A DNA stretch of 64,000 bases from Bacillota bacterium (lineage in GTDB: Bacteria > Bacillota > Clostridia > Peptostreptococcales > Anaerovoracaceae). The stretch lies in assembly GCA_017433375.1 (NCBI GenBank), contig JAFRHG010000028.1, positions 1 to 64,000 of the forward strand, given 5' to 3'. The position numbers and the translations under genes were made by a program. Under the pieces are notes generated by a model. That model saw only the letters and a program-made list of their open reading frames with translations, searched no databases and had not been told where the DNA came from. Of this stretch, positions 40,425 to 49,780 are shown in pieces (position 1 is the first letter of the stretch; every line of letters starts with the position of its first letter).

Positions 40425-41830
40425 CTCGTCTTTTCTCCTCTCTGGGACTTCCGGTCCATCTCCAGGATCATCTCACCGACGCGGTAAATGTCCCCCGCGC
40501 CCATGGTCAGCACCAGGTCGCCCTCCTCGGCATTGTCGTAGACGAAGTGGGCGATGTCCTCGAAATTCTTGAAGTAGTATACCTCCGCCTCCGGATCATG
40601 CTCCCGGATCCGGTTCATCAGGGTCTTGGAGCTGATCTTGTAGATGTTTTTCTCCCGGGCGGCGTAGATTTCCGCCAGCACTACCTTGTCCGCGGCGGTA
40701 AAGGCTTCGGAGAACTCCTCCAGGAGCGCCAGTGTCCGGGTATAGGTATGGGGCTGAAACAGGCACCACAGGTCGTTGTGCTTCATGTTCTTCACAGCCG
40801 CCAGTGTCGCTTTGATCTCCGTGGGATGATGGGCGTAGTCGTCGATGACGCGGATATTGTCCGTCGTCCGGCCCAGGACGTCGAAACGGCGGTGAATGCC
40901 CTTATAGGAATGAAGGGTGCTGACGATGCCGTCCATATCGATGCCCATGAGATGGCAGCAGGCAAAGGCCGCCAGGGCGTTCAGAATGTTATGCTCACCG
41001 GGAACCGACAGTTCAATGCGGCAGAGTGTTTCTCCGCCGTGATTGACGTCAAAGCCCGGCATGCCTTCGTTGTCAAAGGAAATGTTGGACGCGTAGTAGT
41101 CGCTGCCCGTGCTCAGGCCGAAGGTCACCGCGTTGGGCAGACCCTCGATGACGCTGCGGACAAAGGGATTGGCGTCGTAGGCGATCACCGTCCCGCTTTC
41201 AGGGACCAGATGGGCGAACTGGTTGAAGGAGCGGGCGATGTGCTCCACATCCTTGAAGTAGTCCAGGTGATCGGAGTCGATGTTCAGGATGATTTCGATG
41301 TTGGGCTTCAGTTCCAGGAAGCTGTCCCGGTACTCGCAGGCCTCCGTGACGAAATAGTCCTTCTTTCCCACATAGAAGTTGCCGCCGATCTCGTCCAGGT
41401 TGCCTCCCACAGAGATCGTGGGTTCCTTCCCGGCTTCCTTCAGGATGAGGGAAATCATCGCGGTGGTCGTCGTCTTCCCGTGGGTGCCGGAGATGGCGAT
41501 GCTCCGGTCGTATTCGTCCATCAGCGCGCCCAGGGCCTGTGCCCGGGTCACGGTGGGGATCCCCAGTTCCCTGGCCCTGGCCAGTTCCGGATTGTCGTCC
41601 CCAACCGCCACGGTATAGACAACAAGATCGGCGCCCTCCACGTTCTTTGCCCGGTGTCCCAGGTAAACCTTCGCTCCGTCGCCGATCAGCTTCTCCGTAA
41701 TGTCGCTTTCCCGCATATCGGAACCGCTTACTTCATATCCTCTGGACAGCAGTATTTCCGCGATTCCCGACAGCCCGATTCCTCCGATTCCAATGCAGTG
41801 AATTCTTCTGTATTCGCTTAAATTGATCAT
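40421..41830 (-). CDS. murC: UDP-N-acetylmuramate--L-alanine ligase
   Basis: 469 aa Mur ligase adding L-Ala to UDP-MurNAc. N-terminal GIGGIGLSGIAE nucleotide loop, ATP loop SGTHGKTTTT near residue 115, EACEYRDSF near 165, LNIDSDHLDYF, GEHNILNALAA and DDYAHHPTEI are present. ATG 41830 follows GGAGA. First gene of the operon murC, glmU-like, prs, pth, mfd, dapB. Confidence 0.97.
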   Translation of the reverse strand: MINLSEYRRIHCIGIGGIGLSGIAEILLSRGYEVSGSDMRESDITEKLIGDGAKVYLGHRAKNVEGADLVVYTVAVGDDNPELARARELGIPTVTRAQALGALMDEYDRSIAISGTHGKTTTTAMISLILKEAGKEPTISVGGNLDEIGGNFYVGKKDYFVTEACEYRDSFLELKPNIEIILNIDSDHLDYFKDVEHIARSFNQFAHLVPESGTVIAYDANPFVRSVIEGLPNAVTFGLSTGSDYYASNISFDNEGMPGFDVNHGGETLCRIELSVPGEHNILNALAAFACCHLMGIDMDGIVSTLHSYKGIHRRFDVLGRTTDNIRVIDDYAHHPTEIKATLAAVKNMKHNDLWCLFQPHTYTRTLALLEEFSEAFTAADKVVLAEIYAAREKNIYKISSKTLMNRIREHDPEAEVYYFKNFEDIAHFVYDNAEEGDLVLTMGAGDIYRVGEMILEMDRKSQRGEKTR

Positions 41831-41858
41831 CAATCAGTCTCCGATTCCATAGAATGAA

Positions 41859-41870
41859 ATCATTATACCA
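41859..41870 (-). promoter_or_regulatory. Extended -10 promoter of the murC operon
   Basis: Minus-strand TGG-TATAAT (TATAAT at 41862-41867); the -35 is poor (TTCCCC). Leader of about 25 nt. Confidence 0.5.
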
Positions 41871-41917
41871 CATATCCCGGGTGCGGGGAAAAGTAAGAAG
41901 AGATTTTATTTTTCGAC

Positions 41918-41946
41918 TTGTCTGAATTTGTCCCGTAGTGTATAAT
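41918..41946 (+). promoter_or_regulatory. spoVG promoter
   Basis: TTGTCT (41918-41923), 17-bp spacer, TATAAT (41941-41946). Just ahead of the ATG a perfect palindrome GCGGTACCGC lies between the AAAGG site and the start codon. Confidence 0.65.
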
Positions 41947-41988
41947 CAATGCATAATTATCTAACCGGCATGAAAGGCGGTACCGCGT

Positions 41989-42300
41989 ATGAACATCACA
42001 GATGTCAGAATTCGCAAGGTAAACGATGAAGGGAAGATGAAAGCGATCGTATCCATCACCTTCGACGACGAGTTCGTTGTCCACGATATCAAGATTATCG
42101 AGGGACAGAACGGTCCGTTCATCGCTATGCCGAGCAGGAAGATGAGCGAGGGAGACTTCCGGGATATCGCTCATCCGCTGGTTTCCGAAACCAGAAACAA
42201 AATCCGGGATGCCATTTTAGAAGAGTACGAGAGAGTGTTGGCACAGAAAGCGGCGGAGGCTGAGGAAGTCCAGGCTGAACCGCCGGCGGATGATCTCTAA
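41989..42300 (+). CDS. spoVG: SpoVG family RNA/DNA-binding regulator
   Basis: 103 aa. [37 protein letters not shown] and the MPSRK block are the SpoVG signature; the C-terminal ~20 residues form a variable acidic tail. SpoVG proteins bind RNA and DNA and influence sporulation, capsule and virulence genes in Firmicutes. Monocistronic with its own promoter and a strong terminator, divergent from murC. Confidence 0.95.
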   Translation: MNITDVRIRKVNDEGKMKAIVSITFDDEFVVHDIKIIEGQNGPFIAMPSRKMSEGDFRDIAHPLVSETRNKIRDAILEEYERVLAQKAAEAEEVQAEPPADDL

Positions 42301-42314
42301 TTGGTGAATCGAAG

Positions 42315-42347
42315 AAAGAGCAGTCATGGATATAGCTGCTCTTTTTT
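42315..42347 (+). terminator. spoVG terminator
   Basis: AAAGAGCAG (42315-42323) pairs with CTGCTCTTT (42336-42344); the T-run continues to 42347. Confidence 0.85.
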
Positions 42348-42381
42348 ATCGTCTGATTAACATTTCCGGGCCGCCGCCGGC

Positions 42382-43185
42382 TCACTGCCAGCGTTCCGTC
42401 GTGCCTCCCCAGTAGTATAATCCTGTACTGGGATCCGTATACTCATTCACCCGGTTTACATAGGAATCCATGGCCGCTTCTTCAAAGGCAAGCCCATCCA
42501 GGGTCTGTCCCAGGAAGTCACGGATGAACCACCGGGTCAGTGGCGGATTCAGGATCAGCAGAGGACCGATGACATAGGTGGCCAGGAAATTGTTGATCCG
42601 GATTCCCTCCCCCTTGGCGTACCGGTTGAGTCCGGGGCCCCGGGCCGCACGGAACAGGGCCAGATGATCCAGTCCCTGGTCCCCTTCATCGGAAAACATG
42701 TGGCCGAACTGGCTCTTAAAGCCCACGACGGTGATGGGCTCAGACCCGCCGGCGTCTCCCTCCGTCGAAGTCCCGGCCTCCGCCGGGAACTCGCCCACGA
42801 AAAGGCTGTTGAACCGGTTGACGGAGGAGCGCCGCGCCACACCGGGGAATACCCCCAGACCGCGGAGAACCTCTTCCCCGTCCTCTTCGATCCGTTCACC
42901 GAACAGTTCCATGGCGTTGCCGGTGATCAGGAACCGCTGCCCCTTCTCGATGCTCTTCAGGATATCTCCCCGGTAGAACATCAGCTGCTCCAGTGCCAGC
43001 CGCTGTCCCTCCTCCGTGGTGGTTCCCATGTACACCAGATCGATGCCCCCGTCCAGGAACCGGGGCTTCTGCTGCAGATTCGTCTCCACCACCTCCGCCT
43101 CCGGAAGGCAGAGCTTCAGGTACCGGATATTGGCCAGATCTCCGTAGAGGTTGCAGATTTCCGGGAAAAGCACTTCGATTCTCAT
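42382..43185 (-). CDS. GatD-like type 1 glutamine amidotransferase, catalytic residues missing
   Basis: 267 aa of the CobB/CobQ glutaminase fold, encoded 4 bp into the end of the MurT-like gene as gatD is. MurT/GatD amidates D-Glu of lipid II. LYGDLANIRYLK and FNNFLATY-type blocks fit the family. The nucleophile elbow reads LITGNAMELFG (86-96), with Thr88 where Cys is expected; the usual THxHG histidine site reads ATYVIGPLL with Ile206. Both glutaminase residues are therefore absent, so glutamine hydrolysis as in GatD is not expected. It may be a structural partner or use another nitrogen source. Last gene of a seven-gene operon. Confidence 0.75.
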   Translation of the reverse strand: MRIEVLFPEICNLYGDLANIRYLKLCLPEAEVVETNLQQKPRFLDGGIDLVYMGTTTEEGQRLALEQLMFYRGDILKSIEKGQRFLITGNAMELFGERIEEDGEEVLRGLGVFPGVARRSSVNRFNSLFVGEFPAEAGTSTEGDAGGSEPITVVGFKSQFGHMFSDEGDQGLDHLALFRAARGPGLNRYAKGEGIRINNFLATYVIGPLLILNPPLTRWFIRDFLGQTLDGLAFEEAAMDSYVNRVNEYTDPSTGLYYWGGTTERWQ

Positions 43186-44561
43186 TTCTTCCCGCTCCTT
43201 TCCCTGATCCGCTCACGGATCTTCTCCGTCACCTCGTCGGCCAGATCGATGGAGTCCGTCCCGTAGAGCACGTATATGGTCTCCCCTTCATAAAATCGAA
43301 GGGCCGAAGGCGCGTCGATCTCATCGCCCACGAAGGAGATCCGGTCGTCATCCACACCGGCGAACTTCAGCCGGAGGTAATAGTCTCTGGCCCGGGGCCC
43401 GGTCACCACGATATTGCGGATATTGTCCCGGTTCAGGAACTCGAAATCACAGTCGTAGAGCCAGCAGACGTTCTCCGACCAGACGGCGGCGTCGCTCAGG
43501 TTGTTCATCATCAGGATCAGTTCCTTCTCTCCCGGCTGGCCGGACACGTAGTCGAAGGCCCGGGATGATCCCAGGGCGTTCCGGTCCTTGGACATCTGCC
43601 GGATGATCCGGAATCCGTCCAGTTCCTCCACGCCGTAGCGGCTGCCCACGATTTCCGTCTGCTCCAGCAGCTCCTCGATGCGGTCCGGGCCGTAGCCCAG
43701 TTCCCCGAGAAAGGCAACCACGGCCACCACGTTATAGATATTGAATACGCTGTCGTTGAGGAGGCGGAAAACCTTCGTCCATTTTTCCGTCTTCACGGAG
43801 ATGGTCATGTTCTCCAGATCCGCGTCCATGGCCAGGTAATCGCACTTGGGGGACTGGAATCCGCACTCGGGGCAGAAGGCCCGGCCGATGTGATGGTACC
43901 GCCTGCTGGTGTACTCCAGAATGCTGTGGCACCGGGGGCAGATCTGCAGGTCGTTGACCAGATTGATGCACTCCTTCACATCCCCTTCCAGGGATTCGAT
44001 GCCGAAGTAGGCCCGGGGATTGTTCGGGGCCACGCTGCTGGCGATCAGATCGTCGCCGTTTAAGATCAGCAGGGTCTTGGGATCCATGGCCCTGGTCAGC
44101 ACACGGGAGATGTACTCCGGGTGGCCGTTGCGCATGATGGAATCCCGGGTCAGGTTATTGATCAGCAGGATATCCGGCGCCATCATGGGGAACACCACGC
44201 GGGAAGAGCGCTCATCGATCTCCAGGACAGCCACTTCGGAACGGAACTTTCCGCCCGGGGTCATATCACGAATAAAGGCCGTGCACAGCCCGGTGATGGT
44301 GTTGGACCCCTGGTTGTTTTCCAGGACCCTTTTGCCGTCCGCCCGCAGCATACTGATCAGCAGATTGACGACCGTGGTCTTGCCGTTGGTCCCCGTCACG
44401 CCCAGGACCTTTCCCGGCCCTCCCGCGCGGCGCAGAAAATCCGGACAGATCTTCAGCACGATTCTGCCCGGGAAATTGGTTCCCCTGTGGCCGGTGACCT
44501 TCAGCGCGATCACCGAAAGCTTGGCGCACCACAGAGCCAGATAAAACCTGACGGATCTCAT
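43182..44561 (-). CDS. murT: MurT-like Mur ligase family protein
   Basis: 459 aa. ATP loop GVTGTNGKTT near residue 55, EIDERS near 115, LTRDSIMRNGHPEY, and a four-cysteine zinc-ribbon insertion (CPRCHSI and CPECGF, about 208-232) characteristic of MurT; then the DUF1727 domain with ALGSSRAFDYV. With GatD it forms the lipid II isoglutaminyl synthase. Here its partner lacks glutaminase residues, so the reaction is open. ATG 44561 follows GGAGGAGA; gap of 11 bp to the ATP-grasp gene. Confidence 0.88.
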   Translation of the reverse strand: MRSVRFYLALWCAKLSVIALKVTGHRGTNFPGRIVLKICPDFLRRAGGPGKVLGVTGTNGKTTVVNLLISMLRADGKRVLENNQGSNTITGLCTAFIRDMTPGGKFRSEVAVLEIDERSSRVVFPMMAPDILLINNLTRDSIMRNGHPEYISRVLTRAMDPKTLLILNGDDLIASSVAPNNPRAYFGIESLEGDVKECINLVNDLQICPRCHSILEYTSRRYHHIGRAFCPECGFQSPKCDYLAMDADLENMTISVKTEKWTKVFRLLNDSVFNIYNVVAVVAFLGELGYGPDRIEELLEQTEIVGSRYGVEELDGFRIIRQMSKDRNALGSSRAFDYVSGQPGEKELILMMNNLSDAAVWSENVCWLYDCDFEFLNRDNIRNIVVTGPRARDYYLRLKFAGVDDDRISFVGDEIDAPSALRFYEGETIYVLYGTDSIDLADEVTEKIRERIRERSGKK

Positions 44562-44572
44562 CAAGTCTCCTC

Positions 44573-45601
44573 CTATTTGTACTTGAATTCCGGAATGATC
44601 TTTTCGATGGTAGGCATGATCCCGATGCCTCCCGGGGTCTGTCCCGGAAGCTGCCAGAAGTCATGGGCGCAGTAGTTGTTGCCCTCGATGATCGCCGGCC
44701 CCGTGGGCGTAACGGCGATATCCCAGCCCACATAGCGCATCTGGGGGATCACCAGGGCGGCATCCTCCGCCATCTTCAGCACCTCCCGCCAGTAGGGCAG
44801 CACCATCCCGATCAGCGGCGTATGGCTGTAGGGATGCTCCGTATACTGGATGTCCGCCGTCGTATCGCCGGAATGGGCCGGGAACATGAATTCCCCGGTC
44901 TCCAGATCGATGGGGCCGTGGAGCCCGTAGTTGTCCACTACCCGGCCGTTGATGCCCATCTTGAACACGGCGTAGATGGCGTGGGGAACACCTTGGGCGT
45001 CGATCAGGGTGATCACCCGGAAACAGTTGGTGGAGAAGGGATAAATGGCCGCGATGTCCGGATGGTTCTCCACCACATCCTCGATGGTGGCGAAGCCCTT
45101 CTCTTTGATGTAGTCACAGAAAGCTTCCGCGTCGGCGAAGTCCTTCTTCTCCAGTTTTTCGCAGCCGATGCCGCAGGACAGATCCTTCATCTTGGCGAAG
45201 ATCTTCTCCCTGCTGTTGAAAAAGTTTACCACGTCCTCATGGCTGGCCGTCTCCAGGTCCAGGCATTCCCGGCCGATAAAGTCCTTGAATTTTTCGTTGA
45301 ATTCGTTTTTGTTGTCGAAGTAGTGGGAATAACTGTGGTCGTTCATGAACATGATGAACTTCTTGCTGCGGAACCGGGTCATATAGGTGTCCCTCTGCTC
45401 GTGGGTCAGGTCCCACCATTCGAAGATCACGTAATCGTTGTACCCTGCCTGGTACCGCTTCATGCACCGCAGGATATCGAAAAAACAGAAGGCCTTGCTT
45501 TTGCCCGAACGCTCAGCGGCCGTGTTCACCACCTTGAAAAACTTTCCCAGGCTGGCCTGCCGGAATACTCTCAGATAATATTGAAAGGGGGTATTCTCCA
45601 T
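44573..45601 (-). CDS. Sugar-transfer-associated ATP-grasp protein
   Basis: 342 aa. The C-terminal half carries ATP-grasp features: RVITLIDAQG near residue 195, an acidic/GDTTAD loop near 245 and GWDIAVTPTGPAIIEGNN near 290-308 with metal-binding Asp, Glu and Asn. The family (ATPgrasp_ST) is found in polysaccharide and cell-envelope clusters; its reaction is not established. Position between signalling genes and MurT suggests modification of an envelope glycan or peptide. It has no signal peptide. Confidence 0.75.
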   Translation of the reverse strand: MENTPFQYYLRVFRQASLGKFFKVVNTAAERSGKSKAFCFFDILRCMKRYQAGYNDYVIFEWWDLTHEQRDTYMTRFRSKKFIMFMNDHSYSHYFDNKNEFNEKFKDFIGRECLDLETASHEDVVNFFNSREKIFAKMKDLSCGIGCEKLEKKDFADAEAFCDYIKEKGFATIEDVVENHPDIAAIYPFSTNCFRVITLIDAQGVPHAIYAVFKMGINGRVVDNYGLHGPIDLETGEFMFPAHSGDTTADIQYTEHPYSHTPLIGMVLPYWREVLKMAEDAALVIPQMRYVGWDIAVTPTGPAIIEGNNYCAHDFWQLPGQTPGGIGIMPTIEKIIPEFKYK

Positions 45602-45624
45602 TTTATTCCTTTCCTGCCAATTAA

Positions 45625-47253
45625 TTACAGTTCCTTCTTCAGGGTCAGGATGTTCTTTCCGTCCTGGTATTCGTAATGCACGTCATCCATGGTCTGTTTG
45701 ACCATGAAGATGCCCAGGCCGCCGATCTCCCTTTCCTCCGCAGACAGGGTGACGTCCGGATCCGCCTTTGCTACCGGATCGTAGGGCACGCCCTGATCGA
45801 TGAAGGTGATGACCACCGCCACCGGGTCCTCCTGGACTTCCACCCGGACCGTGGCGTTGCCTTTGTCCGGTCCATAGGCGTAATTGGCGATGTTGATGAA
45901 GATCTCCTCCACCGCCACCGCAATCTGCATTTCCGCCTTCATGGGACAGTTGATCTGCTGCAGATGCTCTTCCACGAAGGCCATTACCTTGGGAAGGTTG
46001 TCCCTGGTCGCCTCCAGTTCGATTTCAGAGCCATCCTTTTCATCGTCATCGTTTTCAGCGTCCAGGTTGACGGTGAAGACGAGGCTGTCCTCGGTTTCCA
46101 GCAGGCCGAGCAGCTCCTTCGTCCACATCTCGATCTCCGCCTTCTTGTCTGGATCATCCATGCCGCCCCGACGGATGGACCGGCGGATCATCCGGGCATA
46201 GCCGATGACCCTGGCTTTGTTCTCCACCTGGGTGATCGTCGCCTCGTCGCCGGTGTTCAGGTAGGCCTCCAGCGACCGGTGCCAGAACTCGGCAGCGACC
46301 TTATAGTCGAAGCCCATGAACCGGGTCACCCTGTCATGATCGAATTCACCGAAGCCGATAAAGGCGTTGTACATGGATGCCAGCTCGAAGACGGGATGGC
46401 CCACCGCCAGGGTGTCCATGTCGATCAGCAGCACCTCATCGCCGGTCAGCTGGATGTTCTTGGTGTGGTAATCCCCGTGGAGCATATGCTGGTCTTCAGG
46501 GATATCCCGAATCAGTTTCTCCAGTTTTTCCGCTGCCTCGGCGGGGAGATAATCCTTCAGATACTGTGCCCAGCCGATGGCCGTTTCCCGCATATCCGGC
46601 AGGTCCCCTCTGCGCACCTCCGTGCGGTGGATCTTCTTCAGCAGGTCCACATACTCTTTCACACACCAGTCCATCTTCTCCGGCTGCTCCTCGAGGATCA
46701 GGGAGAACGACCGGGCGTCCAGCAGCTCGAATACGGAACCGTAACTGTCGCCCACGCGGACCACATCGTAGGAAATAGCCGTGGGAATGCCCAGCACCAG
46801 GGCCAGACGGGCCACTTCCCGCTCATGCTGGATCTCATCCAGAGCTTCCGCGTTGTTGTACACCTTGACCACGTTATCGCCGTCGATCCGGTAGATGGTT
46901 CCGTTGGCGCCCTGGCCGATCACTTCACATCCTTCAATGGAAATAACCCGGTAGGCCCTCTCTACCGTCATCATCTGAGTGAAACCGGTCATGTCCAGGA
47001 TTTCGTACACTTCGGTTCCGGCGTTGATGATGCGCATCCCGCTATGGCTTTTCCGCATCCGGAGCAGAACCCGCAGTCCGGCACTGGAAATATATTCCAA
47101 ATCCTCAGCGTCGATCACCAGATCGCTGCCGTCGTGCTCCGCCAGAAAGGCCTGAATCGCCGCCTCAGCCTGAGGCGCGTTTCCGGAATCAATGCGTCCG
47201 GAAAGAGCAATGACAGGACTGCCGTCCCGTATTGTGCCTGTCACTTCCTTCAT
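45625..47253 (-). CDS. STAS - APH-like kinase - HATPase fusion protein
   Basis: 542 aa in three parts. Residues 1-105: STAS anti-sigma-antagonist domain with phosphoacceptor DLEYISSAGL (Ser56/57). Residues 108-365: aminoglycoside-phosphotransferase-like kinase with GQGANGTIY loop, Lys130, catalytic HGDYHTKN (259-266) and DMD (278-280), all intact. Residues 405-542: RsbW/SpoIIAB-type serine kinase with N-box EEIFINIANY, DQG and GGLGIFMV. A partner-switching antagonist, its kinase and a second kinase are thus in one chain. No sigma factor or PP2C phosphatase is in the window. It follows a stand-alone STAS gene by 30 bp. Confidence 0.88.
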   Translation of the reverse strand: MKEVTGTIRDGSPVIALSGRIDSGNAPQAEAAIQAFLAEHDGSDLVIDAEDLEYISSAGLRVLLRMRKSHSGMRIINAGTEVYEILDMTGFTQMMTVERAYRVISIEGCEVIGQGANGTIYRIDGDNVVKVYNNAEALDEIQHEREVARLALVLGIPTAISYDVVRVGDSYGSVFELLDARSFSLILEEQPEKMDWCVKEYVDLLKKIHRTEVRRGDLPDMRETAIGWAQYLKDYLPAEAAEKLEKLIRDIPEDQHMLHGDYHTKNIQLTGDEVLLIDMDTLAVGHPVFELASMYNAFIGFGEFDHDRVTRFMGFDYKVAAEFWHRSLEAYLNTGDEATITQVENKARVIGYARMIRRSIRRGGMDDPDKKAEIEMWTKELLGLLETEDSLVFTVNLDAENDDDEKDGSEIELEATRDNLPKVMAFVEEHLQQINCPMKAEMQIAVAVEEIFINIANYAYGPDKGNATVRVEVQEDPVAVVITFIDQGVPYDPVAKADPDVTLSAEEREIGGLGIFMVKQTMDDVHYEYQDGKNILTLKKEL

Positions 47254-47283
47254 TTTGGTCCTCCTCCTCAGTTTCGCGCCTCA

Positions 47284-47580
47284 TCAGACAATGGTCAGAA
47301 TGTCCGTGAATCCGGTCACCTCGAAAATCTCCATGATAGGCTCACCCACTCCAGTGATGGTCATGGTTCCCTGTTTGTTCATGGTCTTCTGCGCCGAGAG
47401 AAGAACACGCAGTCCGGCACTGGAAATATATTCCAGATCCGAGAAGTCCATGGTCAATTCCTCGACTCCGTCGATGGATTCCTTCAGACAGGCATCCAGT
47501 TCCGGAGCCGTCGTCGTGTCCAGACGACCGGAAACCAGCAGTTCAAGCTTTTTTTCCTCACTCTTTTTTTCGATGTTCAT
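47284..47580 (-). CDS. STAS-domain anti-sigma factor antagonist
   Basis: 98 aa, a single STAS domain of the SpoIIAA/RsbV kind. The phosphoacceptor segment DLEYISSAGLRVLL (Ser53/54) is nearly identical to that in the fusion protein encoded next, so the two probably compete for the same HATPase kinase. ATG 47580 has AAGGAG. Lies 40 bp after the HD-GYP gene. Confidence 0.92.
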   Translation of the reverse strand: MNIEKKSEEKKLELLVSGRLDTTTAPELDACLKESIDGVEELTMDFSDLEYISSAGLRVLLSAQKTMNKQGTMTITGVGEPIMEIFEVTGFTDILTIV

Positions 47581-47620
47581 ACTGTAATCTCCTTTTCCTT
47601 AGTTTATGCTGATCACCGAT

Positions 47621-49780
47621 TTATTCGGTGTCATCATCCTTGAATTCTTCCATGACATCCCTGACCCTGTCCAGGGAATCCAGGAACGCCTCCGCGCACA
47701 GCGGATCAAAGTGGCTGCCCGCATCCTCCCGGATGATGGATACCGCCTTGTCAAAGGGCATGGCATCCTTGTACACCCGCTTGGACGTCAGGGCGTCGAA
47801 GACATCGGCCACCGCCATGATCCGGGCGGACAACGGGATATCCTCTCCGGAAAGGCCCTCGGGATAGCCCCTGCCGTTCCACTTCTCGTGGTGGTAGTCC
47901 GCCAGATTGATGGCCTCTTCCAGGTAACTCTCTCCCTGGACCTTTTGGGCCGCCTTTTCCAGGATCTTTCCGCCTTCCACCGTATGGGTCTTCATAATCT
48001 CGAATTCCTCGTCGGTCAGTTTCCCCGGCTTGTTGAGGATGACGTCGGAAATGTTGATCTTCCCCAGATCGTGGAGGGGAGCGGACTGTTCCACGTTGCT
48101 GATGTACTGATCCGTTAACTGATCTGTATAATATCCCTTTTCACGCAGCTTGTCCATAATAATCCGGGCATAGGCCGCCGTTCTCTGGATATGGTGCCCC
48201 GTATCGGAGTCCCGTCCTTCGACGATATCCGCCATGACCATGACCAGCCCGTGCTCCATCTGGGCGATGGTGTCCGCCTGCCGCTGGATGCTCTTCAGGT
48301 AGTCGATGGAATCCGTTCCCATCTTGCAGACCGCGGAATACAGGTCCTCCACCTCGTCTCCCGTATTGATCTTCAGATCCCGTACGCGGGCCATGTTGTT
48401 GTCGATCTCCTCCTCGTTGGTGTCGCTGAAGGCGAAATCGCTGACCCGGGACGTTATACTGAGGATCGGGTAGATGATGTGGTATCGGGAAATATGCTGC
48501 CCGATGGCGCAGATCAGCAGGAAGAATCCCAGGAAGATAAGTACCTCCCGAAGGATGAACTTCTGCTCATAATCCCGCAGATGATCCATGGAAATATCCG
48601 CCGCCGCGTAGCATACGCACTTGCCCGTCTTATCGTACACCGGCTGGTATGCGGACAGCAGCCAACCGTAGGTATCGTCGGTCTCTATGGGTTCGATCGG
48701 CCTTCCGGCGAGAAGATCGGGAATATCATCCTTGAACCCTTCATCAAAGGGAACCACCGCGCCGGGCGACTCCCCGACCAGTTCCTTCGTATCCAGGTCG
48801 AAGACCACATGGCAGCCGTCCTCCCGGATCTGATAGACGTAGACATACTGCAGCTTGGGAATCCGGTCCCGGATCTGGGTCAGGCGGGCCTTGGTTTCCT
48901 TGTACCCGGGCACATCCTCCCCCTCTTCGATGTACCGGTCCACCATTTCCGGGTCGATGGCGTCGGCGGCCAGTCCGGCCGCGCCCATAACGGTGTCCTT
49001 GCTCTCCTCCTGGGAGTAGTTGGAGAACACGGCCGAACTCACCCAGGTCATGGCCAGGGCGATGGATACGGACGTGATGATGAGGATCAGCGCCAGCTTC
49101 GTTCCCACGGGGATGCCGGCAAGATCCCTGCTCTTCTTCCGCTTCAGTTCCTCCCGGGGGACGGGCGTCTGCCGCCATCCGTGGAACCACATGACCCGCT
49201 TGTATCTTTCCGGGATCAGGTGGAGGAACAACAGGACAACGAGGACGGTGATGGTCTTGTCCACAAGGTCCACCGCCCAGTTCACCAGAATGTGGGCGAC
49301 AAAGGGGGAAGCGCCGAAGGCCTGGGCGCACCAGGCTCTGGCATTCACCGAGAAGGCGTCACTGGGCATCCCGTACAGTTCAAAGGTGATCAGGGATCCA
49401 AACACGCCGCCGATGACCGACAGGATGAGGATCAGGGAGACCACCCGAAGGGGCTTCCTTTTGCTGTTCGCGGAGCGGCGGGAAATCAGGTAGGCCGCCG
49501 CCACGGCGATCATAATATTCAGCACCGAATAGAAGATATTTTCGTCATTGATGAAGGTGCCTAAGGCGCTGGAAATGAACGCGGTGAGTATGCCGGGGAC
49601 GATGCCGCTGAGGGCGGCGACCGTCACCGTGCCGATGGTATCCAGATAGATGGGCAGCTCGAAATGGGTCTGCACCAGCGTCCCCAGCAGGTTCAGAATG
49701 ATGCCGCCGATCACCAGCATCAGCATCATACCCAGCCTCCGGGTGGACCGTTGCCTTTTTTTCTTCAGCGTCTTATCCAT
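47621..49780 (-). CDS. Membrane HD-GYP c-di-GMP phosphodiesterase
   Basis: 719 aa. Residues 15-190 hold five or six membrane helices resembling a transporter-like (ECF-S/MASE) sensor; a further helix at 225-250, an extracytoplasmic region 255-405 with a dCache-like look, a helix at 412-428 and a HAMP linker follow. The HD-GYP domain (about 505-705) is complete: H570 D571 (HDLGK), HHEKWNGRGYP (630-640) and ADVFDAL. It would degrade c-di-GMP in response to an outside signal. Its start overlaps the GGDEF/EAL gene by 8 bp. The KKKRQRS start covers a CAAAGGCAA-like copy. Confidence 0.92.
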   Translation of the reverse strand: MDKTLKKKRQRSTRRLGMMLMLVIGGIILNLLGTLVQTHFELPIYLDTIGTVTVAALSGIVPGILTAFISSALGTFINDENIFYSVLNIMIAVAAAYLISRRSANSKRKPLRVVSLILILSVIGGVFGSLITFELYGMPSDAFSVNARAWCAQAFGASPFVAHILVNWAVDLVDKTITVLVVLLFLHLIPERYKRVMWFHGWRQTPVPREELKRKKSRDLAGIPVGTKLALILIITSVSIALAMTWVSSAVFSNYSQEESKDTVMGAAGLAADAIDPEMVDRYIEEGEDVPGYKETKARLTQIRDRIPKLQYVYVYQIREDGCHVVFDLDTKELVGESPGAVVPFDEGFKDDIPDLLAGRPIEPIETDDTYGWLLSAYQPVYDKTGKCVCYAAADISMDHLRDYEQKFILREVLIFLGFFLLICAIGQHISRYHIIYPILSITSRVSDFAFSDTNEEEIDNNMARVRDLKINTGDEVEDLYSAVCKMGTDSIDYLKSIQRQADTIAQMEHGLVMVMADIVEGRDSDTGHHIQRTAAYARIIMDKLREKGYYTDQLTDQYISNVEQSAPLHDLGKINISDVILNKPGKLTDEEFEIMKTHTVEGGKILEKAAQKVQGESYLEEAINLADYHHEKWNGRGYPEGLSGEDIPLSARIMAVADVFDALTSKRVYKDAMPFDKAVSIIREDAGSHFDPLCAEAFLDSLDRVRDVMEEFKDDDTE

